From Salinispora tropica CNB-440 (GTDB lineage: Bacteria > Actinomycetota > Actinomycetes > Mycobacteriales > Micromonosporaceae): 64,000 nucleotides of DNA. The stretch spans positions 868,001 through 932,000 of the forward strand of contig NC_009380.1 of the NCBI RefSeq assembly GCF_000016425.1. The letters run 5' to 3'. The notes beneath the pieces are model-generated. The model did no database searches, had not been told where the DNA came from, and saw only the letters and a program-made list of their open reading frames with translations. Positions 20,610-29,114 of this stretch are shown here, one piece after another (the first letter of the stretch is position 1; every line of letters begins with the position of its first letter). Both the position numbers and the translations under genes were made by a program.

Positions 20610-22241
20610 TCAGCGCCGTTCGAACCAGGCGGCCGCGTCGACCGGGAGCAGGTAGCCGGAGCCTTCCCGGGTGAGCGCTACGCTGGCGACGAGCGGCTCG
20701 CCGTACTCGGTGATGACGGCGGGTTCGTCGCTGATGTTGACCACACAGGTGAGCGCCGTACCGCCGGCGGTACGGGTGAAGGCGAGGAGGCCCGGACGGG
20801 TCTCCTGCCAGACGATCTCGGCCGCGGTGGTGGAGAGCGCCGGGTTCGCTCGGCGGATCCGCAGCGCGGTGCGATACAGCTCGAGCGTGGAGCTGGGAAC
20901 ACCGGTCTGGGCGGCCACCGACAGCTCGCGCCAGGTGGTCGGGGCGGGCAGCCAGCTCAGCGTGCTGCCGGCCGGGCTGAAGCCGTACGGGGCCAGCTCG
21001 CCGCTCCATGGGATCGGCACCCGGCAGCCGTCCCGGCTCTCGCCGGTCCGCAGGTACTGCGGGTCCTGTCGCAGCTCGTCGGGGAGGTCGAGAACCTCGG
21101 GTAGGCCCAGTTCCTCACCCTGGTAGATGTAGGCGCAGCCGGGCAGCGCGAGCATCAGCAGGGCGGCGGCCCGGGCGCGGCGCAGCCCTGCTGGCCCGTC
21201 GCCGTACCGGGTGACGTGTCGCTGCTTGTCATGGTTTGACAGCACCCAGGTGGTGGGCGCGTTGATGACCGTCGACTCGGCGAGCGCGCTGTCGATGACC
21301 TTGCGGAAGGAGTCGGCCGACCACTGGGCGTCGAGGAAGTCGAAGCTGAACGCCTGGTGCAACTCGTCTGGGCCGATGTAGCGGGCGAGCCGTTGGGGGG
21401 TCTCCGCCCAGGCCTCGGCCACCGCCATCCGGCCGCCCGGGTAGCTGTCCAGGATTGGCCGCCAGGCGCGGTAGATGTCGTGCACCTCGTCCTGGTCGAA
21501 GTAGGGCAGCCGGTTCTTGCCGAGCAGTTCGACCTGTCGTTGGCCGGTCTGCTGGCCGAAGCCGACATCCGGCAGGCCCTCCGCCTTGATCATTCCGTGC
21601 GCCACGTCGATCCGGAAGCCGTCGACACCGCGGTCCAACCAGAACCGGAGCACGTCCTCGAACTCGGCGCGGACCTCGGGGTTACGCCAGTTCAGGTCCG
21701 GCTGCGCCGAGTCGAACAGGTGCAGGTACCACTGCCCGTCGGGCAGTCGGGTCCAGGCCGGCCCGCCGAAGATGCTCTCCCAGTCGTTTGGCGGCAGCTC
21801 GCCCTCCGCTCCGCGCCCCGCGGCGAAGAGGTAGCGCGCCCGCTCGGGGGAGCCGGGGGCGGCCGCGAGGGCGGCCTGGAACCAGGGGTGGGCGCTTGAC
21901 GTGTGATTCGGCACCAGGTCGACGATGACCCGTAGACCCAGTGCGTGCGCGTCAACGATCACCTCGTCGAACTCGGTGAGAGAGCCGAACATCGGGTCGA
22001 CGTCGCGGTAGTCGGCGACGTCGTAGCCGCCGTCAATCATGGGTGAGGGGTAGAAGGGGGTCAACCAGAGCGCGTCCACCCCGAGGTCGCGCAGGTACGG
22101 CAGGCGTTGCCGCAGGCCCGCCAGGTCGCCGATCCCGTCGCCGCTCGCGTCGGCGAAGCTGCGGAGGTAGACCTGATAGATGGCGGCAGAGCGCCACCAG
22201 TCATGTTCGGAGGTCAGCGGGGTGGGGTGGTGGACGGTCAT
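20610..22241 (-). CDS. GH13 alpha-glucosidase
   Basis: 543 residues from ATG 22241. GH13 regions are in order: DLVPNHTSSAHPWF (region I), DGFRIDVAHGM with the Asp nucleophile (II), MAVAEAWAE with the acid/base Glu (III) and LSNHDKQRHVTRYG (IV). The N-terminal WWRSAAIYQVYLRSFADASGDGIGDL is the oligo-1,6-glucosidase/AglA/trehalase-like subgroup. A cytoplasmic enzyme is expected since no signal peptide is seen. It would cleave imported alpha-glucosides (maltose, trehalose or isomaltose) delivered by the adjacent transporter. An apparent promoter with an embedded TTGCAAG site and a perfect palindrome upstream suggests control by the LacI regulator next door. Confidence 0.92.
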   Translation of the reverse strand: MTVHHPTPLTSEHDWWRSAAIYQVYLRSFADASGDGIGDLAGLRQRLPYLRDLGVDALWLTPFYPSPMIDGGYDVADYRDVDPMFGSLTEFDEVIVDAHALGLRVIVDLVPNHTSSAHPWFQAALAAAPGSPERARYLFAAGRGAEGELPPNDWESIFGGPAWTRLPDGQWYLHLFDSAQPDLNWRNPEVRAEFEDVLRFWLDRGVDGFRIDVAHGMIKAEGLPDVGFGQQTGQRQVELLGKNRLPYFDQDEVHDIYRAWRPILDSYPGGRMAVAEAWAETPQRLARYIGPDELHQAFSFDFLDAQWSADSFRKVIDSALAESTVINAPTTWVLSNHDKQRHVTRYGDGPAGLRRARAAALLMLALPGCAYIYQGEELGLPEVLDLPDELRQDPQYLRTGESRDGCRVPIPWSGELAPYGFSPAGSTLSWLPAPTTWRELSVAAQTGVPSSTLELYRTALRIRRANPALSTTAAEIVWQETRPGLLAFTRTAGGTALTCVVNISDEPAVITEYGEPLVASVALTREGSGYLLPVDAAAWFERR

Positions 22242-22314
22242 GAGGGGTTCCCCGATCTCGCGCGGTACGGGCGGTCTCCGGCGCGGGCAGGGGTGGTGGC
22301 GCCGGTTGCTGTGC

Positions 22315-22344
22315 AGAATGCCGGCAGGACGTTGCAAGAGTCAA
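22315..22344 (-). promoter_or_regulatory. promoter of the GH13 glucosidase gene
   Basis: On the minus strand, TTGACT (22344-22339) and CATTCT (22320-22315) are 18 bp apart. CTTGCAAC lies inside the spacer, a likely repressor half-site. The leader to ATG 22241 would be about 67 nt. Confidence 0.6.
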
Positions 22345-22349
22345 GCAGA

Positions 22350-22361
22350 CCTTGCGCAAGG
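22350..22361. promoter_or_regulatory. LacI-type operator upstream of the glucosidase gene
   Basis: CCTTGCGCAAGG is a perfect 12-bp palindrome with the central CG step typical of LacI-family operators. It lies just upstream of the TTGACT -35 element. Confidence 0.6.
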
Positions 22362-22372
22362 CTGGCGGGGGC

Positions 22373-23479
22373 TCACCTTCTGGCGGGATCCCGGCGGGCG
22401 GATGGCGGGGTCTGGACAGAGACCGCCAGGGGAGACGGGGTGGGGGCGCCGGGGTCAACGTCGGGCGTCTGGGCGACCGCGGTCGAGCCGCGTACCACCA
22501 GCTCTGGCCGGAAAAGGTACTCCGAGTGTGGGGCGGCATGCCCGTTGATCTCGTCCACCAGAGCCCGCACGGCGGCAATCGCCATCGCCGCGACCGGCTG
22601 ACGCACGGTGGTCAGGGGTGGGTCGGTGAAGGCCATCAGTGGGGAGTCGTCGTATCCGACGACGGAGATGTCGCGGGGCACGGTGAGCCCGCGCTGCCGG
22701 GCGGCTCGGATGGCGCCCAGCGCCATCGGGTCGGAGCCGCAGACCAGGCCGGTGACGCCGCGGTCCAGCAGGCGGGTGGCGGCGGCCTCGCCTCCCTCGA
22801 CGCCGAAGAGGGAGAGCTCGGTCAGCTCGGCGAGCTCGGCGTCGGAGACGTCGGTGCGGTACCGCATGGCGGCCTTGTAGCCGGCGACCTTGCGCTGTAC
22901 CGGGACGAACCGGTCCGGTCCGGTGATCAGGCCGATCCGTCGGTGTCCCAGCGCGACCAGGTGGGTGACGGCCAGTTCGGCGGCCTCCCGGTCGTCGCAG
23001 GAGATGAAGGGCGCGCGGAGGTTCGGCGCGTAACCGTTGACCATGACAACCGGCAGTGGGCGGGCGATCAGCGCGCGGTACCGGTCGTGGTCGGCGGTGG
23101 TGTCAGCGTGCAGGCCGGAGACGAAGACGATGCCGGAGACCTGCCGGTCGAGCAGCATTTCGACGTATTCGTCCTCCCGGATTCCGCCGGGGGTCTGCGT
23201 GCACAGCACGGGGGTGAAGCCCGTCGGCGCCAGCGCCGACTCGATGATCTGCGCGAAGGCGGGAAAGATGGGGTTGTCGAGCTCCGGGACGACCAGGCCC
23301 ACCAGCCCGGCGCAGCGTTTGCGCAGTCGGGCCGGGCGTTCGTAGCCGAGCACGTCGAGGGCGGTCAGAACGGCCTGTCGGGTCTCGGGCGCCACTCCGG
23401 GCCGGTCGTTGAGCACCCGCGATACGGTGGCCTCACTGACCTCTGCCTGCTGGGCGATGTCGGACAGTCGAGCGCGCAT
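22373..23479 (-). CDS. LacI family transcriptional regulator of alpha-glucoside genes
   Basis: 368 residues from ATG 23479. An upstream ATG at 23497 is in frame, but TACAGT six bases before 23479 indicates a leaderless start there. The LacI HTH and hinge are complete: LSDIAQQAEVSEATVSRVLNDRPGVAPETRQAVLTALDVLGY spans residues 4-45. A periplasmic-binding-like sugar domain follows (GLVGLVVPELDNPIFP; GIVFVSGLHADT; LGHRRIGLITGP; DISVVGYDDSPL). It sits between the glucosidase and the divergent transporter operon, and similar TTGC/GCAA sites lie before all three. It is therefore likely their sugar-responsive repressor and autoregulated. A disordered tail ends the protein. Confidence 0.93.
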   Translation of the reverse strand: MRARLSDIAQQAEVSEATVSRVLNDRPGVAPETRQAVLTALDVLGYERPARLRKRCAGLVGLVVPELDNPIFPAFAQIIESALAPTGFTPVLCTQTPGGIREDEYVEMLLDRQVSGIVFVSGLHADTTADHDRYRALIARPLPVVMVNGYAPNLRAPFISCDDREAAELAVTHLVALGHRRIGLITGPDRFVPVQRKVAGYKAAMRYRTDVSDAELAELTELSLFGVEGGEAAATRLLDRGVTGLVCGSDPMALGAIRAARQRGLTVPRDISVVGYDDSPLMAFTDPPLTTVRQPVAAMAIAAVRALVDEINGHAAPHSEYLFRPELVVRGSTAVAQTPDVDPGAPTPSPLAVSVQTPPSARRDPARR

Positions 23480-23485
23480 GGCGGC

Positions 23486-23491
23486 ACTGTA
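23486..23491 (-). promoter_or_regulatory. -10 hexamer of leaderless lacI-type gene
   Basis: TACAGT on the minus strand lies 6 nt upstream of ATG 23479, matching leaderless spacing. Confidence 0.5.
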
Positions 23492-23518
23492 GCTCACCGG
23501 ATGCTCGTGCGCTTAGTG

Positions 23519-23530
23519 GCAAGTTCTTGC
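23519..23530. promoter_or_regulatory. operator-like inverted repeat upstream of the LacI gene
   Basis: GCAAG-TT-CTTGC, upstream of the regulator's -10 element and partly overlapping the expected -35 zone. It suggests autoregulation. Confidence 0.45.
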
Positions 23531-23737
23531 AGCCCCTGGGTCCGGGTCTGCTGGGCGGGGCCGATGACGACCCTCGTTTGGCGTGGACGCAGGATGGTCT
23601 GCATCGAGCAGCATCAACGCGACAGGGTCCCTTTGCTGCGGCGCGTGGGAGCGGTGGCCGGCTGACGCCAAGAGCCTGCCGTTTCATCTCGGAAGTCCGA
23701 TATGAGAAAGGTCTAGATGACAAGATGGCCCCGGTTG

Positions 23738-23788
23738 TTGCAAGACGGTTCGCAAAGGGTTTCTAACTTCGAAAACTCTTGCTAGTGT
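23738..23788 (+). promoter_or_regulatory. operator-like sites and -10 of the transporter operon
   Basis: TTGCAAGACGGTTCGCAA (23738-23755) carries TTGC/GCAA half-sites. A further CTTGC (23778-23782) abuts the -10 hexamer TAGTGT (23783-23788). The binding-protein ATG is at 23824. Repression by the divergent LacI protein is inferred. Confidence 0.45.
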
Positions 23789-23823
23789 CCCGCCCGACAC
23801 CGGCAGGCAAGCTAGGAGCGAAC

Positions 23824-25125
23824 ATGCGTCGCACAGCCAAGGGAGTCGCCGTACTCGCCTCCACCGCCCTTGCTCTGACCCTCGTCGCCTGTGGCGGCGA
23901 GGAGCAGGGTGCGGGGGAAGGGTCAACGACCGACCCCGCAACCATGAAGGCCGAACTGACCTGGTGGGACACCTCGGACCCGAAGAACGAGGGCCCGGTT
24001 TTCCAGGAGCTGATCGCCAGGTTCAACCAGACCTATCCGAACGTGAAGATCAACTATCAGTCGGTTCCGTTCGGTGAGGCCCAGAACCAGTTCAAGACGG
24101 CAGCGCAGGCCGAGACGGGTGCGCCGGACATCCTGCGGGCGGAGGTGGCCTGGGTTCCGGAGTTCGCCTCGCTGGGCTACCTCTACGCGCTGGACGGCTC
24201 CGAACTACTCGCCGACGAATCGGACTTCCTGGCGACTCCGCTCGCCTCGAACAAGTACGACGGCAAGACCTACGGCGTCCCGCAGGTGACCGACACGCTG
24301 TCGCTCATGTACAACAAGAAGCTGCTGGCCGAGGCGGGTGTCGCCGCGGCGCCGACGACCTGGGCCGAGCTGAAGACCGCCGCCCAGGCCGTCAAGCAGA
24401 AGACCGGCGCGGACGGCCTCTACCTCAATCCGGCGGGTTACTTCCTGCTGCCGTTCCTCTACGGGGAGGGCGGGGACCTGGTTGATGTCCCGGCCAAGAA
24501 GATCGTCATCGGCTCGGACCAGAACGTGGCCGGGCTGAAGATCGCCAAGGACCTGATCGACAGTGGCGCGGCCGTCCCGCCGCCCGCGACGGACTCCTAC
24601 GGAACCATGATGACCCTCTTCAAGGAAGAGAAGGTCGCCATGATCATTAATGGTCCCTGGGAGGTCAACAACGTTGCGCAGGCGCCGACCTTCGGCGGCG
24701 TGGAGAACCTTGGCATCGCCCCGGTTCCCAGCGGCTCGGCCCGGGCCGGTGGTCCGGTCGGTGGGCACAACTACACCATTTGGTCCGGTATGTCGGAGGA
24801 GAAGGTCGAGGCCGCCGTCGCCTTCGTGGCCTTCATGAGCTCCACCGAATCACAGGCCTTCCTCGCGGAGAAGCTCGGGCTGCTGCCGACGCGTAAGTCG
24901 GCCTACGAAATCGACGCGGTGCTGAGCAATCCGATCGTGACCGCGTACCAGCCGGCCGTCGAGGCCGCGGTTGGCCGCCCCTGGATCCCCGAGGCCGGCC
25001 AGTTCTTCGACCCGCTGGACCAGATGGCCACCGAGGTCCTGATCCAGAACCGGGACCCGAAGGCCGCGCTCGACGAGGTCGCGAAGAGGTACCAGGCTGA
25101 GGTCGTCACCGCGTACGGGTTCTGA
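23824..25125 (+). CDS. sugar ABC transporter substrate-binding lipoprotein (family 1)
   Basis: 433 residues from ATG 23824, with AGGAG upstream. The signal peptide MRRTAKGVAVLASTALALTL ends in lipobox LVAC, with Cys at 23, so it is a surface-anchored lipoprotein. The mature part is a family 1 solute-binding protein: ELTWWDTSDPKNEGPVFQELIARFNQTYPNVKI, ETGAPDILRAEVAWVPEFA, and AMIINGPWEVNNVAQ. This group binds maltose, trehalose or related alpha-glucosides. It is followed by two permeases. Ligand is inferred from the neighbouring glucosidase and regulator. Confidence 0.92.
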   Translation: MRRTAKGVAVLASTALALTLVACGGEEQGAGEGSTTDPATMKAELTWWDTSDPKNEGPVFQELIARFNQTYPNVKINYQSVPFGEAQNQFKTAAQAETGAPDILRAEVAWVPEFASLGYLYALDGSELLADESDFLATPLASNKYDGKTYGVPQVTDTLSLMYNKKLLAEAGVAAAPTTWAELKTAAQAVKQKTGADGLYLNPAGYFLLPFLYGEGGDLVDVPAKKIVIGSDQNVAGLKIAKDLIDSGAAVPPPATDSYGTMMTLFKEEKVAMIINGPWEVNNVAQAPTFGGVENLGIAPVPSGSARAGGPVGGHNYTIWSGMSEEKVEAAVAFVAFMSSTESQAFLAEKLGLLPTRKSAYEIDAVLSNPIVTAYQPAVEAAVGRPWIPEAGQFFDPLDQMATEVLIQNRDPKAALDEVAKRYQAEVVTAYGF

Positions 25126-25235
25126 TCCACCGCCGGCGGGCAGAGGCCGGCGACCACTCGTCCCTCGGCATCCGGCCGGGCCGGCGACCGCTCCGGTCGC
25201 CGGCCAGCCGGCTCACCTACTGGAGCTCAGCTGAT

Positions 25236-26249
25236 ATGCGCACCGTGACCGCCGCGCCAGCGTCCGCGCCGCCCGACCGTCGCCTCGCCCGCCCGTCTCG
25301 ACTTCGTCGTAGCTGGGACCGGAACTGGTATGCCTGGGCGATGGTCCTGCCGGTGGTGATCGTTCTGGCAGTCTTGATCTTCTATCCGCTCGGCCGGGGA
25401 ATCTGGCTCTCCTTCACCACCCTCAACGAGGCCAACCAGGTGGCGGAGATCTGCACCAAGTCGATCACCGGTGGTGAGGTCTGCGAGGAGAACCCCAACC
25501 GGTGGGAGTACGCGGGTCTGGACAACTACGTCCGGGTCCTCACGGGCCAGGTTGGCCGGTTCTGGGAGTGGACCGGGATCACCCTGATCTGGACCTTCGT
25601 CGGTGTCGCCTTCCACTACGGTCTCGGGCTTGGCCTCGCCATCCTGCTCAACCGCCCGATGCGCGGCCGTGGCCTCTACCGGGTGCTGCTGGTGCTGCCG
25701 TGGGCGGTGCCGGCCTTCGTCAGTGCCTTCGCCTGGAAGTTCATCTTCAACGAACGCTTTGGCCTGGCGAACTCGCTGCTCACCACGCTCGGGGCCGACT
25801 CGATCCCGTGGTTCTCCGAACGGTGGACGTCATTGTTCACCGCGATCGTCACCAACGTCTGGCTCGGCGTGCCGTTCATGATGGTGGCGTTGCTCGGCGG
25901 GCTGCAGACCATTCCCGGTGAGCTCTACGAGGCGGCGGAGATCGACGGCGCATCGCCGTGGCAGCGGTTCCGTGCCGTCACGATGCCGGGCCTGCGCCCG
26001 ACCAGCATGACCGTGATCCTGCTCGGCACCATTTGGACGTTCAACCTCTTCCCGGTCATCTTCCTGGTGACGGAGGGAGAGCCGGCCGGAGAGACCGAGA
26101 TCCTGGTGACCGGCGCGTACCGGGCCGCCTTCGAGGGCATTCGCAACTACTCGCTCGCCTCCACGTACGGCGTGTTGATTCTCTCCATTCTCTTGGTCTT
26201 CTCCGTGTTCTACCGGCGGGCACTGCGTAAGCAAGGCGAGGTGTGGTGA
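25236..26249 (+). CDS. sugar ABC transporter permease (MalF-like)
   Basis: 337 residues from ATG 25236, with GGAG upstream. Six membrane segments are visible, starting WYAWAMVLPVVIVLAVLIFYPLG. A periplasmic insert with two Cys (EICTKSITGGEVCEEN) follows the first helix. The EAA loop that contacts the ATPase reads ELYEAAEIDGASPWQRFRAVTMPGL. It is the MalF-type subunit. The stop overlaps the next start by one base. The 110-bp gap after the binding protein has no obvious terminator. Confidence 0.93.
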   Translation: MRTVTAAPASAPPDRRLARPSRLRRSWDRNWYAWAMVLPVVIVLAVLIFYPLGRGIWLSFTTLNEANQVAEICTKSITGGEVCEENPNRWEYAGLDNYVRVLTGQVGRFWEWTGITLIWTFVGVAFHYGLGLGLAILLNRPMRGRGLYRVLLVLPWAVPAFVSAFAWKFIFNERFGLANSLLTTLGADSIPWFSERWTSLFTAIVTNVWLGVPFMMVALLGGLQTIPGELYEAAEIDGASPWQRFRAVTMPGLRPTSMTVILLGTIWTFNLFPVIFLVTEGEPAGETEILVTGAYRAAFEGIRNYSLASTYGVLILSILLVFSVFYRRALRKQGEVW

Positions 26250-27184
26250 TGAGCCAATCGACCAGCTCCGGGACGGCCGCGTCAACGGCGCGGACGGCGA
26301 CGGCCCCGATCAAGGCCGGGTCCGCCCCGGCCGAGACCGCGCGGCGTGCTGGCCGTCGTCGGCGTAGCCGGGCGACGTCGCTGCTGTTGCACGGGACGAT
26401 GATTGTCGCGTCGCTGATCGCGATCGGTCCGATCGTCTGGGTGTTGCTCTCCTCGTTCAAACCCGGGTACGCGGTGCAGAGCACCGACCTGACCCTGGTC
26501 CAGGATCCGACGCTCGCCAACTACCGCTACGTGCTGTTCGACACCAGCTTTCTGCGGTGGCTGCTGAACTCGGTGATCGTGGCTGCCGGCACGATGGGGA
26601 TCGGCATCTTCCTCTCGGCGACCACCGGCTACGCCGTCTCCCGGTTCAACTTCCCGGGCCGCCGGCCGTTGATGATGGTCTTCCTGGTCACCCAGATGTT
26701 TCCGGTGGCCATCCTGATCGTGCCGATTTACACGATCATGGCACGGCTCGGTTTGATCAACACCTTGCCGTCGCTGGTGATCGCCTACCTGACCATCGCT
26801 GTTCCGTTCTGCGCCTGGATGCTCAAGGGCTACTTCGACTCCATCCCCACCTCGCTGGACGAGGCGGCGGCGCTGGACGGCTGCAGCCCGTTCGCCACCT
26901 TCTGGCGGGTGGTGCTGCCGCTGGCCCGTCCCGCCGTCGCGGTCACCGCCTTCTACACCTTCCTCACCGCGTGGGGGGAGGTCGCGTACGCGTCGGCCTT
27001 CATCCAGACCGACAACCAGTTCACCCTGGCGTACGGGCTTCGGCAGTTCGTGCCGCAGTTCAACCCGCAGTGGGAGTACCTGACGGCGGCGGCGGTGTTG
27101 GTGACGGTTCCAGCCGGTCTGGTCTTCATGTTCGCCCAACGGCACCTGGTCTCGGGTCTGACGGCCGGTGGTACGAAGGGCTGA
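26249..27184 (+). CDS. sugar ABC transporter permease (MalG-like)
   Basis: 311 residues from ATG 26249, one base overlapping the upstream stop, with AAGGCGAGG before it (GTG 26243 and 26246 also lie in frame). After a 45-residue polar N-terminus come six helices, the first LLLHGTMIVASLIAIGPIVWVLLSSF. The EAA loop is TSLDEAAALDGCSPFATFWRVVLPLA. The C-terminal MFAQRHLVSGLTAGGTKG is the MalG hallmark. No ATPase gene is linked, so a shared MsiK-type ATPase encoded elsewhere is expected, as in Streptomyces. Confidence 0.93.
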   Translation: MSQSTSSGTAASTARTATAPIKAGSAPAETARRAGRRRRSRATSLLLHGTMIVASLIAIGPIVWVLLSSFKPGYAVQSTDLTLVQDPTLANYRYVLFDTSFLRWLLNSVIVAAGTMGIGIFLSATTGYAVSRFNFPGRRPLMMVFLVTQMFPVAILIVPIYTIMARLGLINTLPSLVIAYLTIAVPFCAWMLKGYFDSIPTSLDEAAALDGCSPFATFWRVVLPLARPAVAVTAFYTFLTAWGEVAYASAFIQTDNQFTLAYGLRQFVPQFNPQWEYLTAAAVLVTVPAGLVFMFAQRHLVSGLTAGGTKG

Positions 27185-27244
27185 CGTGCCGATGGACCCG
27201 GCCCCTCTACTACGACCCGTCGTTGATGCGGGAGGATAGACCGT

Positions 27245-27586
27245 GTGGAAGCTCTACGACTCATCCTCCGCTACATCCACCTGATCGGGTTCGCGCTGCT
27301 GCTCGGAGGCGCGACGGTTCAATACCTCAAGGGCAGGTTCCGGATCAACCCGGCCATGCTCTGGGGTGCGGTGCTCACGTTGCTGACCGGAATCGGCCTC
27401 TCCGCGCCGCTGCGGGACGGGGGCGAGCCGGACCCCGCGAAGCTCGTCACCAAGCTGGTGCTCGCGCTGCTCATCTTCGTCATGGTGTTCTTCTCCCGGA
27501 AGCGGGAAGCGGTCAACCGTGGACATTTCCTCGCAATTATCGGGCTGACTCTGGTCAACGCTGCGGTGGCCGTCTTCTGGCGGTAA
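27245..27586 (+). CDS. small four-helix membrane protein, unknown function
   Basis: 113 residues from GTG 27245, with GGAGG seven bases upstream. Four hydrophobic helices: IHLIGFALLLGGATVQYL, AMLWGAVLTLLTGIGLSA, LVTKLVLALLIFVMVFF and HFLAIIGLTLVNAAVAVFW. A conserved-looking R-Y-I-H-L-I-G motif opens TM1, reminiscent of small haem- or copper-related membrane proteins (CopD/DUF2214-like), but I cannot assign it. It follows the permeases by 60 bases and may be co-transcribed with them. Confidence 0.75.
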   Translation: MEALRLILRYIHLIGFALLLGGATVQYLKGRFRINPAMLWGAVLTLLTGIGLSAPLRDGGEPDPAKLVTKLVLALLIFVMVFFSRKREAVNRGHFLAIIGLTLVNAAVAVFWR

Positions 27587-27841
27587 CGTCCGACACTGGG
27601 GGACCCCTCCGGAGGAGAGTTCGTCCCACCCCGCGAACCTTCGACGGGCATGTCGAGTGGCCGAGTGCCCGAGGATCACGTCGGGGTAACAGGCACTCAA
27701 CAGTCACGCATGATTGTCGGCCGGTGCAGGTGCCGGGGCGTACGCTCGGCGTCCGGAACGTGGGACACCGGCGGCACAGTGCAGGCCGGTTCACAAGGGC
27801 TGCCACCGCGGTAGGCGCGGTGCGCAACGGAAGGAGACGTC

Positions 27842-28921
27842 TTGCGCTCGGTGCGTGGGATGCGGATCGCCTCGGTCTTCGCGGTGGGTGGCCTCGTGCT
27901 GGCTGCCACCGCCTGCGGTGAGGCGCCCGAGGAGAACAACGCTGGCAACGGCGGCGAGAAGTTCAGTGCCTGCATGGTGACCGACGTCGGCGGGATCGAC
28001 GACAAGTCCTTCAACAGCTCGGCCTGGCAGGGTCTGGAGGCGGCCGAGGCTGAGAACAAGGACATCGAGATCAGGTACGTGGCGTCGAAGGCCGAGGCCG
28101 ACTACGAGCCGAACCTGACGCAGTACGTCAACCAGGACTGCGACTTCATCCTCGCTGTCGGCGGCCTGATGGGTGACGCCACGTCCAGGATCGCGGCGGA
28201 GAACCCGGACCAGCAGTTCGGCATCGTGGACACGAAGCTGCCGGAGAGCAACGTCTACCCGATGCAGTTCGACACCGCCCAGGCCGGCTTCCTCGCCGGA
28301 TACCTGGCCGCCGGCCTCAGCGAGACCGGCAAGGTGGGCACCTACGGTGGCGAGAAGATCCCGCCGGTGACCATCTTCATGGACGGCTACGCGGACGGGG
28401 TCGACCACTACAACCAGGCCAAGGGGAAGGACGTCCAGGTCCTGGGTTGGGACAAGGACAGCCAGGACGGCTCGTTCGCGAACAGCTTCGTCAAGCAGGA
28501 CGAGGGCAAGAAGGTCAGTGACGCGCTGGTCGCCCAGGGCGCCGACATCGTCATGCCGGTCGCTGGCGGCGCCGGCCTCGGCACCACCGCGGCGGCCCAG
28601 GCCTCCGGCGGCAAGTACAACACCATCTGGGTCGACGTCGACGGCTGCGAGAGCACCCCGGACTGCGCGGCGATCATCACCACCGTGGTGAAGAACATCC
28701 CCGGCGCCGTTCAGGAGGCCGTGCTCAAGGCCGCCGCCGGCGAGAAGCTGGAGGCGAACCCGGGCTTCACCGGCACGCTGGCCAACGACGGTGTCTCGCT
28801 CGCGCCGTACCACGAGTTCGACAGCAAGATCCCGGCTGAGCTGAAGGCTGAGGTCGACAAGCTGAAGGCGGACATCGCCGCCGGCCTGATCAAGGTTGAG
28901 TCGCAGTCCCAACCGCAGTGA
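27842..28921 (+). CDS. BMP family nucleoside-binding lipoprotein
   Basis: 359 residues from TTG 27842. AAGGAG lies five bases upstream, so TTG is preferred over ATG 27860. The signal peptide ends [10 protein letters not shown] with the lipidated Cys near residue 25. BMP/PnrA motifs include [38 protein letters not shown] text (here [14 protein letters not shown]) and [15 protein letters not shown]. PnrA-type proteins bind purine nucleosides. It heads an operon of ATPase and two permeases, followed by cytidine deaminase and thymidine phosphorylase, so nucleoside uptake is likely. A long hairpin separates it from the ATPase gene. Confidence 0.92.
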   Translation: MRSVRGMRIASVFAVGGLVLAATACGEAPEENNAGNGGEKFSACMVTDVGGIDDKSFNSSAWQGLEAAEAENKDIEIRYVASKAEADYEPNLTQYVNQDCDFILAVGGLMGDATSRIAAENPDQQFGIVDTKLPESNVYPMQFDTAQAGFLAGYLAAGLSETGKVGTYGGEKIPPVTIFMDGYADGVDHYNQAKGKDVQVLGWDKDSQDGSFANSFVKQDEGKKVSDALVAQGADIVMPVAGGAGLGTTAAAQASGGKYNTIWVDVDGCESTPDCAAIITTVVKNIPGAVQEAVLKAAAGEKLEANPGFTGTLANDGVSLAPYHEFDSKIPAELKAEVDKLKADIAAGLIKVESQSQPQ

Positions 28922-28989
28922 GCCGTGGCCGACTCGCCGTGGTGGGGCGTCTACCCGAGCTACCCGGCGAGCGGCATCGCACGACGATC

Positions 28990-29035
28990 CGGCCGCCTTT
29001 GCACCGCGGGACCTCCCGAGGTGCCAAGGCGGCCG
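28990..29035 (+). promoter_or_regulatory. long intercistronic hairpin between BMP and ATPase genes
   Basis: Positions 28990-29005 pair with 29020-29035 (16 pairs, one mismatch). An inner CGGG/CCCG stem closes on tetraloop ACCT. No U-tract follows. Such a structure could stabilise the upstream binding-protein mRNA or terminate part of the transcripts, giving excess binding protein. Confidence 0.7.
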
Positions 29036-29114
29036 ATCGGTTCCACCAGCGGGCGCCGATGCCGTCCTGACGGCAGCAGCTACCCGCACCATCGCTTCGT
29101 ACTGGGAGGTTGCG

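Noticed and set aside
28896..29114. 73-codon upstream extension of the nucleoside ATPase from TTG 28896
   Set aside because: It would run through the end of the BMP gene and a strong hairpin, with poor coding signal. CTG 29115 with GGGAGG fits better.
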